A stretch of 64,000 nt of DNA from Thermosediminibacter oceani DSM 16646 (GCF_000144645.1 NC_014377.1:558001-622000), one strand, 5' to 3'; shown: positions 1 to 8,810, numbered from the stretch's first letter. A program made the numbers and translations. Notes: a model not told the origin generated them from the letters alone.

Positions 1-208
1 GATCGATCATTTCCAGCAAAGTAATCAAGTTATGAGTTTTCGGCGGGAACTCCTTATGTAAAAAAATTATGAGCGCCTTTAAAAGTTTTTCAACCGCCTG
101 ATGGCACATAAAGATGCAATAATTGTATCTTCCGGCTTTAAACATAGCTTTTGCGGTTTCAAAGTCGTATTCGGAACTTTCTACCCAATCTAAGACTTCC
201 TGGCGCAA
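1..208 (-). CDS. HEPN domain protein, 3' end cut by window edge
   Basis: On the minus strand an open frame of 69 codons starts at a TTG (206-208) and runs off the left edge of the window. An AGGG lies 9 nt upstream of that TTG, which is why I prefer it over the in-frame TTG at 215-217. The visible protein has the HEPN fold signature: an N-terminal helix with SSEYDFETAKAMF, then RYNYCIFMCHQAVEKLLKAL and a PPKTHNL turn. HEPN proteins of this type usually pair with an MNT nucleotidyltransferase as a toxin-antitoxin or RNase-like module. The partner is not visible here and would have to lie beyond the window edge. The family call is firm; the function is only inferred. Confidence 0.75.
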   Translation of the reverse strand, partial: MRQEVLDWVESSEYDFETAKAMFKAGRYNYCIFMCHQAVEKLLKALIIFLHKEFPPKTHNLITLLEMID

Positions 209-242
209 TAAAAACAACCCCTATTAATTATAATCCATTCTT

Positions 243-251
243 ATTATATCA
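243..251 (-). promoter_or_regulatory. Extended -10 promoter for the HEPN gene
   Basis: Read on the minus strand the bases are TGATATAAT, a perfect extended -10 (TGnTATAAT), about 35 nt upstream of the HEPN start. No good -35 is visible, as is common with extended -10 promoters. Confidence 0.4.
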
Positions 252-298
252 TAAAATCGTAAAAAACTTATTGGCGAGTTAAATCTTAAGTTACTAAG

Positions 299-1573
299 TC
301 ATCTAAGAAAAGCAACGGGTACCACTGTATTTCTAAGTAATTCCCATTCATCCTTCGAAATCAGTCCCAGCCTCCAGAGAGCGATACCCGCCAACCGGTG
401 TCGCTTTGCAATACCTATTTTTGCGATCATGCTTTGTGCAGTCTCGTTGGGTATGGAAATACCGAGTATTAATTTGCCGGGTGGAACTTCGGCTTTAGCT
501 TTCTCTACTGCCTGAAGTACCAGATTCACCGGCTCCGGAGAGGTTCCGTAGTCGTACGCCATTATTATGATACGGTCCGCGATCTCACCCAGGGCTCTGT
601 AATCATACCCTTTATAGGCGCTGTTTGGAGCGTGCAGGGTCAGGGTAAGGGTTTTCGAGGGATCAAGCCTTTCGGAAAGTATCCGGACAAAGTAGGTAAA
701 GTTTTGTCGGGTCTGCAAAAGGACCTCCTGGCTTTCATTGAGGCCCAGGCCTTCCAAATCCAGGTTGACCCCTGAATAAAGTTTTGACTCCTCGGCGATG
801 GCTGCTGCCAGCTTTTCCATGGCCTCTTTTGAAGAAAAAAGGCCAGTTATGTCCCCACCGCTATCGGTGGCGTGGATTACCATTTCCGTTCGCAGGTTAT
901 AAAGCGATGCGGCTTGCAGCACGTTTTCCCAGCCGGGAGGCCTTTGCCATCCCGTGGTGCTCATAGTAAGAAGGTTCCCGTTTTTGTCCAGGCTGTACCA
1001 GCCGAGAGCCAGCTCGTTTATCGCACCCGTATTTCCGGCTGAGTGTTCCGGATAGGGTTTGCCAAAAAGGTTGGTCCAGCTGCTGGTTTTGCTGTCGCCT
1101 AGGGCGTAAAACCCGATAACCGTCATTTCTTTAGGACCGGAAGTAATTTTTACCGTGGATGCGGCAGCATCCCATTCTACTTTACATCCGAAGGCTTCGC
1201 TGAAAAAGCGAAGGGGTATTAGCGTCCTTCCGTTTACAATCAGCGGCGGAACGTCCAGTTTAACGGGTGTGTTGTTCCGGTAGGCTGTCTTATCGCCTAT
1301 ACGAAGGCGAAGGTTTATATGGCCATCGCTGGCGGTAATCGTCTTTGTTTTTTGGTTCCAGACCACCGGAACGTTTAGAGCTTCGGATATGGCGCGGAAG
1401 GGGACCAGGGTGCGCCCATCTTTGATAATCGGAGAAACGTCAAAATATACCGGCAGCCCATCGATCAGGACCGAGATGCCTTTTTCCTGGGCTAAAGCCG
1501 GTGTGCTGATGCTTCCGGTCAGGGTTTCAAACAGTAAAAGGGTTAGAAAAAGCAGGCGCATTAGTTTTTGCAA
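299..1573 (-). CDS. Secreted copper-amine-oxidase-N domain / GH18-type glycosidase
   Basis: The 424-residue product starts at TTG 1571-1573, preceded by GGGGGG with a 6-nt gap; an ATG four codons later (1559-1561) is less well placed. Residues 1-28 are a signal peptide ending in TPALA. Residues about 33-145 form a copper-amine-oxidase N-terminal-like domain, recognisable by ISVLIDGLPVYF, DGRTLVPFRAISEAL and NGRTLIPLRFFSEAF. This wall-associated domain is common in thermophilic Firmicutes. Residues about 150-420 form a GH18 fold like that of spore-cortex and cell-wall hydrolases such as YaaH/SleL. The acidic motif is GVNLDLEG, so the catalytic DxE is kept while the two upstream Asp positions of DxxDxDxE are Ser and Asn. 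Activity on peptidoglycan or chitin-like glycan is likely but not proven. Confidence 0.8.
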   Translation of the reverse strand: MQKLMRLLFLTLLLFETLTGSISTPALAQEKGISVLIDGLPVYFDVSPIIKDGRTLVPFRAISEALNVPVVWNQKTKTITASDGHINLRLRIGDKTAYRNNTPVKLDVPPLIVNGRTLIPLRFFSEAFGCKVEWDAAASTVKITSGPKEMTVIGFYALGDSKTSSWTNLFGKPYPEHSAGNTGAINELALGWYSLDKNGNLLTMSTTGWQRPPGWENVLQAASLYNLRTEMVIHATDSGGDITGLFSSKEAMEKLAAAIAEESKLYSGVNLDLEGLGLNESQEVLLQTRQNFTYFVRILSERLDPSKTLTLTLHAPNSAYKGYDYRALGEIADRIIIMAYDYGTSPEPVNLVLQAVEKAKAEVPPGKLILGISIPNETAQSMIAKIGIAKRHRLAGIALWRLGLISKDEWELLRNTVVPVAFLR

Positions 1574-1756
1574 TTTAAGCCCCCCAATATGTTCTTTTTT
1601 CTAGGTTACGTCCTGTCTGTGAATTCATAAAAATTCTATCAAAGTGAGCAGCTGAATACAAGTCCATGAAAAACTCGGCAGGAATTTTAAAAATATTATA
1701 GAATTAAGTATCTAAATTTAAAATTTATAAAACAAGTAAAAAAGAGGGTGTCCACC

Positions 1757-2983
1757 TTGACCAGATACATGCTGAAGGACGTTATCGACAAGGAAAAACT
1801 CGAAGAAATACTGAAAAAATTTTCGGAAGCCACCGGCCTTGCTGCAATTATTGCCGACAGGAGCGGTGTGAATATCACAGAACCGAGCAATTTTACGAAG
1901 CACTGTAATCTGGTAAGAAGCACCGAAAAAGGGAGAAAATACTGCTATTTCTCCGACGCAAAACTCGGCCGGCTGTCTTTAAAAAAAGGGGGACCGGCCA
2001 CATCCTTGTGCTATTGCGAGATTGTGGATCTTGCGGCACCCCTGGTCGTGGAGGGCCACTGCCTGGGATATATACTGTGCGGCCAGGTGTTTTTAAGGCC
2101 GCCCGACGAAGAAAAAATAGAAAGGGCGCGGAAGAGGGCTCTCGATTTCGGCCTGGACCCCGACCTTTATGTCAAGGCCTTTCTCGAGATAGAGACGGTT
2201 CCGAAAAAACATATTTATACCACCGGAGAGATGCTCCACATAATTTCAAACTACATCATCGAGCTCGGAGTGAATTCTCTTTATCAAAAGCGGCTCCTGG
2301 AAGAGACAAAAAGGCGTTCGGAATACGAAAACGCCATTAAAACGCTGGAATTAAAGGCCCTTCAGTCCCAGGTAAACCCCCATTTTCTCTTTAACACTTT
2401 AAATACGGCGGCAAGGCTGGCTTACCTTGAGAACGCCGAAAAGACCGCGGAGATAATCTATTCCCTGGCGAATCTTTTACGGTATTCGCTGAAAAATTTG
2501 GACCAACTGGTACCATTAAAAGAAGAAATCTCGTGTATAGGGTATTACCTTTATATTCAGCAGTTCAGGTATAAAGACCATATCAGAGCCGAGATCGAGT
2601 TTCCAAAAGAGCTGGAAAAGTACCTTATTCCGGTGTTGAGCCTGCAGCCCCTCGTGGAAAACGCAATAGTGCACGGGTTGGAAAAGAAGAAGGAGGGGGG
2701 TCAGGTGAGGGTAGTCGGATATGAGAAGGATACGTGCGTATTTATCGACATTATAGATGATGGCGTGGGCATTCAGGAGGAAGTGTTGAATAACATCAAT
2801 AAACCGAAAATTGCGCTGGAAGGCCATACCACAGGACTGGGTATTCATAATGTAGATTTGCGGATAAAAAAGTATTTTGGCGATAATTACGGCTTAAAGA
2901 TAGAGAGCAAAGTTGGAGTCGGGACAAAGGTAACGTTGAAAATCCCGAAAGTCGTCAACAGGGGGATTGGTCATGAGTTATAA
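1757..2983 (+). CDS. PocR-domain LytS/YesM-type sensor histidine kinase
   Basis: The start TTG at 1757 sits 8 nt after GAGGG (1744-1748); the upstream in-frame GTG at 1748 overlaps that ribosome site. Residues about 5-170 are a cysteine-rich PocR ligand-binding domain, with CNLVRSTEKGRKYCYFSD and LAAPLVVEGHCLGYILCG. In Salmonella this domain senses 1,2-propanediol. A short coiled linker leads to a His_kinase (LytS/YehU) domain with NPHFLFN, where His208 is the predicted phosphorylation site, and a HATPase domain with the N-box PLVENAIVHG near 298 and DDGVG near 335. No membrane segment is visible, so it is a cytoplasmic kinase. It overlaps the response regulator gene by 11 nt and lies directly upstream of the pdu operon, so it very likely controls that operon. 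Confidence 0.88.
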   Translation: MTRYMLKDVIDKEKLEEILKKFSEATGLAAIIADRSGVNITEPSNFTKHCNLVRSTEKGRKYCYFSDAKLGRLSLKKGGPATSLCYCEIVDLAAPLVVEGHCLGYILCGQVFLRPPDEEKIERARKRALDFGLDPDLYVKAFLEIETVPKKHIYTTGEMLHIISNYIIELGVNSLYQKRLLEETKRRSEYENAIKTLELKALQSQVNPHFLFNTLNTAARLAYLENAEKTAEIIYSLANLLRYSLKNLDQLVPLKEEISCIGYYLYIQQFRYKDHIRAEIEFPKELEKYLIPVLSLQPLVENAIVHGLEKKKEGGQVRVVGYEKDTCVFIDIIDDGVGIQEEVLNNINKPKIALEGHTTGLGIHNVDLRIKKYFGDNYGLKIESKVGVGTKVTLKIPKVVNRGIGHEL

Positions 2984-4571
2984 GGTTCTGGTATGCGACG
3001 ATGAAGCGCTGGAAAGAGAAGTGATTTCCCTGATAATTCAAAAGTCGGGGCTCCCCTTTCTTACGGTGGGTGAAGCTAGAAACGGCTACGAAGCGGTGGA
3101 AAAGGCGAGGGAATTAAAACCCGATGTGATCTTTATGGATATAAAAATGCCGGGGAAGGACGGGCTGACGGCCACCGCGGAGATAAAGGATATCCTGCCT
3201 CAGATGAAGGTGATAATAACGACGGCCTACGATGATTTCGAATTTGCCAAAGAGGCGCTGAGGCTGGGGAGCATAGACTATTTACTGAAACCTATAAGGC
3301 CCGAGGAATTTATAGCCGTCTTAAATAAACTATTGAATCTATTTGAAAGAGAAATGATGAGCAGGAAGCAGGAGGAAGAGCTGAAGAAGGCCATTAAAAA
3401 AGCGGAAAAGATGATAAAAGGCGGCATCCTCGCAAGTCTCATCATGGGAGAGGCGGAGAAAGACGAGGAAAGGGATATATTGCTAAAGCAGGCCCAATTG
3501 CTGGATATCACTTCCCTCCCCAATGCCCTTTTGATAGTAGAGCCCAATATCGATGAATTGAACACCGGTGCGGTATATGAAAGGTATAAAGTATTTAAAA
3601 TTGCGGAGGAACTGATCGGCGATCTGAACGATGTGTTTTTACTGAATTTGGGGGAGAGCCTCGTCATCGGCATACAAAAGGATAACATCGATCCTCAGGT
3701 GCTGGCTTCCGCTATACAAAAAAAGGTCGAAGAGAATACGGACTTTTGCGTCACCATTAGCATAGGCGAAGCTTCGGATATCATAAACAAGACCATTTAT
3801 GAGGAGACAAAAGCCAACGCCCGCCTGGGGAGGTTCTTCTTCGGAGGAAAAGTGGTTAATAAACAGGAAATGGATGAGTTAATGAAGTCTTCGGAAAAAG
3901 CCGACGATGAAATGGAAAGCCGGTTGCTGGATTATGTTACGATGGCCAATTACCAGGAGGCTTTGAGATTATTCGAAGAAATAATAAATAATCTGGTCAT
4001 AAAGAGCAGGGGTTCGCTGCTTTTCTGTCAGACCCGGATCGCCGAGATAATGCTGCTCATCTGGAGGAGTGTGAGGAAGCTGGGGTGGGTCGACAACAAC
4101 AGTTCTCACCTTTATTTCAATTACCTGAAAAAATTGTCGAAGGCCCAATCCCTGTATGCGCTTACCGAATGCTGCAGGAATTACTTGAGCGACCTTTTTG
4201 TGCTGAACAAAAGGTTCAAAGAGAGAAACGGCATTGTCAATGCGGTGGTCAAGTATATCAATGAAAACTATGATAAGGATTTGAAGCTGAAGGATATAAC
4301 GAAGATGGTTTACCTGAATTCGGAATATTTCAGCCGCTTGTTTAAGAAAGAAGTGGGGTGCACCTATGCGGAATACCTCACGCGGGTTAGAGTCGAGGCT
4401 GCCAGGAAATACCTGTCAAATCCCGCACTCACGGTAGCCGATGTGGCAAGAAAAGTCGGCTATCATGACCCGAATTATTTCAGCAAAGTGTTTAAAAAGG
4501 CAGTTGGGGTAAGTCCCACAGAATATAGAGTAAGTTTAGGCATAACGCAAAACGAACAGTCCCTCGCTTAG
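2973..4571 (+). CDS. Response regulator, REC + AraC-type HTH (YesN family)
   Basis: The product has 532 residues. ATG 2973 lies 7 nt after GGGGG (2961-2965) and overlaps the end of the kinase gene. Residues 1-125 are a receiver domain: acidic pocket CDDEAL, phospho-acceptor Asp56 in VIFMDIKMPG, and the conserved lysine in YLLKPI. The middle (about 150-410) resembles the poorly conserved linker of YesN-type regulators. Residues about 425-525 form an AraC double helix-turn-helix, seen in LKLKDITKMVYLNSEYFSRL and VADVARKVGYHDPNYFSKVF. It is the cognate regulator of the PocR-domain kinase and the likely activator of the pdu promoter downstream. A terminator hairpin overlaps its stop codon. Confidence 0.9.
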   Translation: MSYKVLVCDDEALEREVISLIIQKSGLPFLTVGEARNGYEAVEKARELKPDVIFMDIKMPGKDGLTATAEIKDILPQMKVIITTAYDDFEFAKEALRLGSIDYLLKPIRPEEFIAVLNKLLNLFEREMMSRKQEEELKKAIKKAEKMIKGGILASLIMGEAEKDEERDILLKQAQLLDITSLPNALLIVEPNIDELNTGAVYERYKVFKIAEELIGDLNDVFLLNLGESLVIGIQKDNIDPQVLASAIQKKVEENTDFCVTISIGEASDIINKTIYEETKANARLGRFFFGGKVVNKQEMDELMKSSEKADDEMESRLLDYVTMANYQEALRLFEEIINNLVIKSRGSLLFCQTRIAEIMLLIWRSVRKLGWVDNNSSHLYFNYLKKLSKAQSLYALTECCRNYLSDLFVLNKRFKERNGIVNAVVKYINENYDKDLKLKDITKMVYLNSEYFSRLFKKEVGCTYAEYLTRVRVEAARKYLSNPALTVADVARKVGYHDPNYFSKVFKKAVGVSPTEYRVSLGITQNEQSLA

Positions 4572-4590
4572 CAGGGCTGTTCGTTTTTAT
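4551..4590 (+). terminator. Rho-independent terminator after the response regulator
   Basis: AACGAACAG-T-CCCT pairs with AGGG-CTGTTCGTT around a short loop, followed by TTTTTATTTT. The 5' arm begins inside the coding sequence and the TAG stop lies in the loop. It separates the two-component genes from the pdu operon. Confidence 0.85.
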
Positions 4591-4637
4591 TTTACTCAAA
4601 TTCCTCTGAAAAAATATGACTCATTTCATTGATTTTT

Positions 4638-4666
4638 TTGCACTAATTTTCAAAGAGAAATATCGC
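4638..4666 (+). promoter_or_regulatory. Possible activator-dependent pdu promoter
   Basis: TTGCAC (4638-4643) and TATCGC (4661-4666) are separated by 17 nt. The poor -10 would fit a promoter that needs the AraC-type regulator. No other promoter candidate stands out between the terminator and pduA. Low confidence. Confidence 0.3.
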
Positions 4667-4678
4667 GGTTCAAGAAAA

Positions 4679-4726
4679 TGCAGTCCTCAGGTCGACTTAA
4701 TCCAGAGGTATGAGGAGGGGACTGCA
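4679..4726 (+). promoter_or_regulatory. Leader hairpin upstream of pduA
   Basis: TGCAGTCCTC (4679-4688) pairs with GGGGACTGCA (4717-4726): 10 bp with one G-T wobble and a 28-nt loop. No U tract follows, so it is not a terminator. It may be a 5' mRNA stabiliser, a protein-bound leader or an operator. It matches no riboswitch class I recognise. Confidence 0.4.
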
Positions 4727-4773
4727 GAAGAATATCTTATAAAAAAATTTTAATTTCGGAGGTGTTTATTTCA

Positions 4774-5052
4774 ATGAACGGAGAAGCGCTGGGCATGGTA
4801 GAGACCAAAGGATTGATCCCCGCTATAGAGGCGGCGGACGCAATGGTGAAGGCTGCAAACGTCAAGCTCGTTGGGTATGAAAAGATAGGTTCCGGTCTGG
4901 TGACGGTGATGGTCCGGGGCGATGTGGGTGCGACCAAGGCGGCTACCGATGCAGGTGCGGCTGCGGCCAGAAAAGTAGGAGAGGTCGTCTCGGTCCATGT
5001 CATTCCGCGGCCTCACAGCGATGTGGAAAAAATCCTGCCGAAATCAGAGTAA
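4774..5052 (+). CDS. pduA: BMC shell hexamer protein PduA/PduJ type
   Basis: This 92-residue single BMC-domain protein forms hexameric tiles of the propanediol microcompartment shell. GGAGGTG (4758-4764) precedes ATG 4774 by 9 nt. The domain shows the family pattern: [20 protein letters not shown], then [20 protein letters not shown], then [20 protein letters not shown]. It is the first gene of the pdu operon, as in Salmonella. The short charged tail ([12 protein letters not shown]) is typical of PduA/PduJ. No second copy (pduJ) is present in the locus, so it is probably the main facet protein. Confidence 0.95.
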   Translation: MNGEALGMVETKGLIPAIEAADAMVKAANVKLVGYEKIGSGLVTVMVRGDVGATKAATDAGAAAARKVGEVVSVHVIPRPHSDVEKILPKSE

Positions 5053-5084
5053 TAAAATAGTGCCGCATAAGGAGGTGGCATAAA

Positions 5085-5864
5085 GTGGATGAATTGACTA
5101 TAAAAAAGCTGGTCAAAGAGATAATCGGTAAGGTGGATGCGGAAGAGAAAAAGCCGGCATGTCCCGCTATAACGAATCCGGGAGTCACGGAATTTGTGGG
5201 CACGGCTATAGGCGACACCATAGGCCTTGTTATTGCAAACATTGATTCCAAGTTGCTGGAGAAAACGGGGTTAGATAAGAGGTTCCGCTCAATAGGCATT
5301 TTGGGAAGCAGGACCGGGGCGGGGCCGCAAATAATGGCCGCCGATGAAGCTGTAAAGGCCACGAATACCGAAATAGTTGCTGTTGAACTGGCCAGGGACA
5401 CAAAAGGCGGTGCCGGGCACGGTTCGCTCATAATTTTCGGCGCCGAAGAGGTGTCCGACGCGCGGAGAGCTGTGGAAGTGGCTTTAAAGGAATTGCCCAG
5501 GACCTTCGGTGACGTTTACGCCAATGACGCAGGGCACCTGGAATTTCAATATACCGCCAGGGCGAGTTATGCCGTTGAAAAGGCCTTCGGAGCCCCACTG
5601 GGCAAGGCCTTCGGGCTCATAGTCGGAGCGCCGGCGGCCATCGGCGTGGTGTGCTGCGACACAGCCGTAAAGGCAGCGGAAGTTGATATAGTCGGGTACG
5701 CCAGCCCGGCCAAGGGCACCAGTTTTACCAATGAGGCCATTCTATTTATCTCCGGCGATTCTGGGGCTGTAAGGCAGGCTTTGATAGCCGCCCGCGAAAT
5801 CGGCAAAAAACTGCTGGCCACGTTGGGCGAAGAGCCCAAGCCCTTGAGCACGCCGTACATCTAA
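5085..5864 (+). CDS. pduB: BMC shell trimer protein PduB (tandem BMC domains)
   Basis: The product has 259 residues and starts at GTG 5085, 8 nt after GGAGGT. It contains two permuted BMC domains, about 45-145 and 150-250, that form a pseudohexameric trimer tile with a gated pore. Recognisable stretches are GLVIANIDSKLLEKTG, GSRTGAGPQIMAADEAVKA and GLIVGAPAAIGVVCCDTAVK. The first about 22 residues (DELTIKKLVKEIIGKVDAE) are an amphipathic helix resembling the tails of the cargo enzymes in this operon. In Salmonella the PduB N-terminus links shell to cargo. Length and position after pduA match the family. Confidence 0.95.
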   Translation: MDELTIKKLVKEIIGKVDAEEKKPACPAITNPGVTEFVGTAIGDTIGLVIANIDSKLLEKTGLDKRFRSIGILGSRTGAGPQIMAADEAVKATNTEIVAVELARDTKGGAGHGSLIIFGAEEVSDARRAVEVALKELPRTFGDVYANDAGHLEFQYTARASYAVEKAFGAPLGKAFGLIVGAPAAIGVVCCDTAVKAAEVDIVGYASPAKGTSFTNEAILFISGDSGAVRQALIAAREIGKKLLATLGEEPKPLSTPYI

Positions 5865-5888
5865 TCCGGGAAAGGGGGGAAACCGAGG

Positions 5889-7556
5889 ATGAAGTCAAAA
5901 CGCTTCCAGGTACTGGCCGAAAGACCGGTAAACAAAGACGGTTTTGTCGCTGAATGGCCGGAAGTTGGGCTAGTAGCTGTAGACAGCCCCAACGATCCCA
6001 AGCCCGGCATTAAAATTGAAAACGGTAAAATCGTCGAGATGGACGGCAAAAAAAGAGAAGATTTCGATATGATAGAACAGTTCATAGCGGACTACGCCAT
6101 AGATGTCGAAATGGCCGAAAAGGCCATGAAAATGGATAGCCTGGAAATAGCCAGAATGCTGGTGGATATAAATGTCCCCAGGGAACAAGTGGTAAAGATA
6201 GCCAGCGGCCTCACGCCCGCCAAGATCGTTGAAGTTGTTAAAATGCTCAACGTTGTAGAAATTATGATGGCAATTCAAAAGATGCGGGCCAGGAAAAGGC
6301 CGGGCAACCAGTGCCATGTGACAAACCTGAGGGACAACCCTGTATTGATAGCAGCCGACGCCGCAGAAGCGGCGCTGAGGGGTTTTGACGAAGAAGAGAC
6401 CACCGTGGGTATCACCAGGTATGCGCCTTTCAACGCGCTGGCTCTTCTCATCGGCTCTCAGACCGGGCGGGGAGGCGTGCTGACCCAGTGCGCACTGGAG
6501 GAAGCCTTCGAGCTCACCATCGGCATGAGGGGATTTACGTCCTACGCCGAGACCATCTCCGTCTACGGCACGGAACAGGTTTTTGTGGACGGGGACGACA
6601 CGCCATGGTCCAAGGCTTTTCTCGCTTCCGCCTACGCCTCAAGGGGTTTGAAGATGAGGTTTACGTCGGGCACGGGGTCCGAAGTTCAGATGGGTTACGC
6701 CGAAGGGAAATCGATGCTTTATCTGGAAACCCGCTGTGCTATGATCGCGAAGGGCGCAGGAGTGCAGGGACTGCAAAACGGCTCTATAAGCTGTATAGGT
6801 GTCCCGGGAGCCGTGCCTTCCGGCATAAGGATAGTGGCAGGCGAAAACCTGATAACGACCATGCTCGATCTGGAGGTGGCTTCGGGCAGCGATCAGACCT
6901 TCTCCCACTCCGACATAAGGCGTACGGCCAGGACCCTGCTCCTGATGCTGCCGGGTACGGACCTCATTTTCTCCGGCTACAGCGCCGTTCCCAACTACGA
7001 CAATATGTTTGCGGGTTCCAATTTTGATATTGAGGACGTGGACGACTATCTTGCCCTCCAAAGGGATTTGATGGTGGATGGCGGCCTGAGGCCGGTCACC
7101 GAAGAGGAAGTCATAGCGGTGAGGAATAAAGCGGCCAGGGCTTTACAGGCTGTGTTTAAGAAGCTGGGGCTGCCGCCCATAACCGACGAGGAAGTGGAAG
7201 CCGCGACGTATGCCCACGGCTCCAAGGATATGCCTTTGAGGGACGTAAACGAAGATTTAAAGGCTGCAACGGAAATTATGAACAGGGGAATACACGGCCT
7301 TGACATCGTAAAAGCCCTTGCAGAAAGCGGTTTTACGGACGTGGCACAAAACATATTTAACATGCTGAAACAGAGGGTTGCCGGCGACTATTTGCATACT
7401 TCCGCGGTCCTCGACGAAGACTTCAACATCGATTCTGCCGTGAATAACCCCAATGACTATATGGGTCCCGGCACGGGCTACAGGCTGTCTGCGGAAAGAT
7501 GGGAAGAAATAAAGAATATCCCGCAGGCGTTAAGACCGGAAGACTTCAACAAATAA
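5889..7556 (+). CDS. pduC: AdoCbl-dependent propanediol dehydratase large subunit
   Basis: The 555-residue product matches the length of Klebsiella and Salmonella diol dehydratase large subunits (about 554). With PduD and PduE it converts 1,2-propanediol to propionaldehyde (and possibly glycerol to 3-hydroxypropionaldehyde) by a cobalamin radical mechanism inside the microcompartment. Diagnostic stretches are MKSKRFQVLAERPVNKDGF at the N-terminus, TRYAPFNALALLIGSQTGRG, MRFTSGTGSEVQMGYAEGKS, and LEVASGSDQTFSHSDIRRT near the substrate and cobalamin sites. ATG 5889 is preceded by GGGGGGAAACC. It has no targeting tail, as usual; PduD and PduE carry it. Confidence 0.97.
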   Translation: MKSKRFQVLAERPVNKDGFVAEWPEVGLVAVDSPNDPKPGIKIENGKIVEMDGKKREDFDMIEQFIADYAIDVEMAEKAMKMDSLEIARMLVDINVPREQVVKIASGLTPAKIVEVVKMLNVVEIMMAIQKMRARKRPGNQCHVTNLRDNPVLIAADAAEAALRGFDEEETTVGITRYAPFNALALLIGSQTGRGGVLTQCALEEAFELTIGMRGFTSYAETISVYGTEQVFVDGDDTPWSKAFLASAYASRGLKMRFTSGTGSEVQMGYAEGKSMLYLETRCAMIAKGAGVQGLQNGSISCIGVPGAVPSGIRIVAGENLITTMLDLEVASGSDQTFSHSDIRRTARTLLLMLPGTDLIFSGYSAVPNYDNMFAGSNFDIEDVDDYLALQRDLMVDGGLRPVTEEEVIAVRNKAARALQAVFKKLGLPPITDEEVEAATYAHGSKDMPLRDVNEDLKAATEIMNRGIHGLDIVKALAESGFTDVAQNIFNMLKQRVAGDYLHTSAVLDEDFNIDSAVNNPNDYMGPGTGYRLSAERWEEIKNIPQALRPEDFNK

Positions 7557-7586
7557 TACCGGACTGGGAAAGGAGGGTATGATGTT

Positions 7587-8261
7587 ATGATAAATACGGA
7601 AATGGTCGTCGAGGAAGTAGTTAAAGAGGTCCTGAAGAGGCTGGCCGGAGAAAGGGAAAAAGTCGCGGAAGATTATGCGGTTGGAAACCCCGCGGGCAAG
7701 GAACTCCTTCTGGAGGAAATGGGAGAAGCAAAGCCGGGGGCCAGGGAAGAAGAAGTGGTAATAGGTGTTTCCCCTGCCTTTGGGGTTAAATTTAAGGAAA
7801 ACATCAACGGCATTCCTCTGGCGGACATATTGAGGGAAATAATGGCGGGCATTGCTGAAGAGGGCCTGAATTCAAGGGTGATCCGCGTAAGACACACTGC
7901 TGATGTGGCTTTTATAGGCCATACTGCGGCAAAACTTTCCGGTTCGGGTGTGGGGATAGGGATACAGTCAAGAGGGACCGCCGTTATACACCACAAAGAC
8001 CTGCAGCCGTTAAATAACCTTGAGCTTTTCCCGCAGTGCCCCGTGATGACGCTCGATACCTACAGGGCCATAGGGAAGAATGCGGCCCTGTATGCCAAAG
8101 GAGAATCTCCCACGCCGGTGCCGGTGATGAACGACCAGATGGCCAGGCCCAAGTTTCAGGCCAAAGCCGCCGTCATGCATAATTTCGAGACCCAGTACGT
8201 GAAACCCGGCTTAAAGCCAGTGGAGCTGAAAGTTTGCTTCAGCAAAGGAGGTACCAGCTGA
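7587..8261 (+). CDS. pduD: Propanediol dehydratase medium subunit
   Basis: This 224-residue beta subunit of the diol dehydratase starts at ATG 7587, 9 nt after AGGAGGG. Residues 1-20 (MINTEMVVEEVVKEVLKRLA) form an amphipathic helix of the kind that targets PduD and the whole dehydratase into the shell. The core contains EVVIGVSPAFGVKFKENING, SRVIRVRHTADVAFIGHTAA and SGSGVGIGIQSRGTAVIHHK, which help build the cobalamin site. The gene overlaps pduE by one base (TGATG). Confidence 0.96.
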   Translation: MINTEMVVEEVVKEVLKRLAGEREKVAEDYAVGNPAGKELLLEEMGEAKPGAREEEVVIGVSPAFGVKFKENINGIPLADILREIMAGIAEEGLNSRVIRVRHTADVAFIGHTAAKLSGSGVGIGIQSRGTAVIHHKDLQPLNNLELFPQCPVMTLDTYRAIGKNAALYAKGESPTPVPVMNDQMARPKFQAKAAVMHNFETQYVKPGLKPVELKVCFSKGGTS

Positions 8262-8776
8262 TGATAGACGAAAAGGCGCTGGAGGAAATAGTCCGGCAGG
8301 TTCTGGAGGAGCTCGGCAGCCATAAAAAGCAAGTAAAGGCTGAAATAAAAAAGGATGAAGGCCTGGACCCCAAGCTCGACTTTCCGCTGTCTAAAAAGAG
8401 GCCGGAGCTTCTGAAATCGGCAACGGGGAAGAAGTTCACGGAAATAACCTTTGAGGAAGCCCTCAGAGGAAATGTCCGGGCGGAGGATTTTAGAATATCG
8501 CCTGATACCCTTTTGATACAGGCCGAGATCGCGGAAAGGGTCGGCAGAAAACAGTTCGCCAATAATTTGAGGAGGGCAGCGGAGCTCACTCGGGTGCCCG
8601 ACGAGAGGATACTGGAGATATATAACGCCCTGAGACCTTACAGGTCGACGAAAGAAGAACTTCTGGCCATTGCCGATGAACTGCAGCAAAAGTATGATGC
8701 CCCCATATGTGCCGCCTTTGTGAGGGAAGCGGCCGAAGTGTACGAGCGCAGGAGAAGGTTAAAGGGGATGGAGTAA
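8261..8776 (+). CDS. pduE: Propanediol dehydratase small subunit
   Basis: The 171-residue gamma subunit (about 173 in Klebsiella) starts at ATG 8261, which overlaps the pduD stop and follows AAAGGAGGT by 8 nt. An upstream in-frame extension to 8234 has no ribosome site. Residues 1-18 (MIDEKALEEIVRQVLEEL) look like an encapsulation helix. Characteristic motifs are LSKKRPELLKSATGKKFTEI, LIQAEIAERVGRKQFANNLR and ELTRVPDERILEIYNALRPY. Confidence 0.96.
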   Translation: MIDEKALEEIVRQVLEELGSHKKQVKAEIKKDEGLDPKLDFPLSKKRPELLKSATGKKFTEITFEEALRGNVRAEDFRISPDTLLIQAEIAERVGRKQFANNLRRAAELTRVPDERILEIYNALRPYRSTKEELLAIADELQQKYDAPICAAFVREAAEVYERRRRLKGME

Positions 8777-8810
8777 TATTGCAATAAGGTAAGATAATGG
8801 AGGCAGTGCC

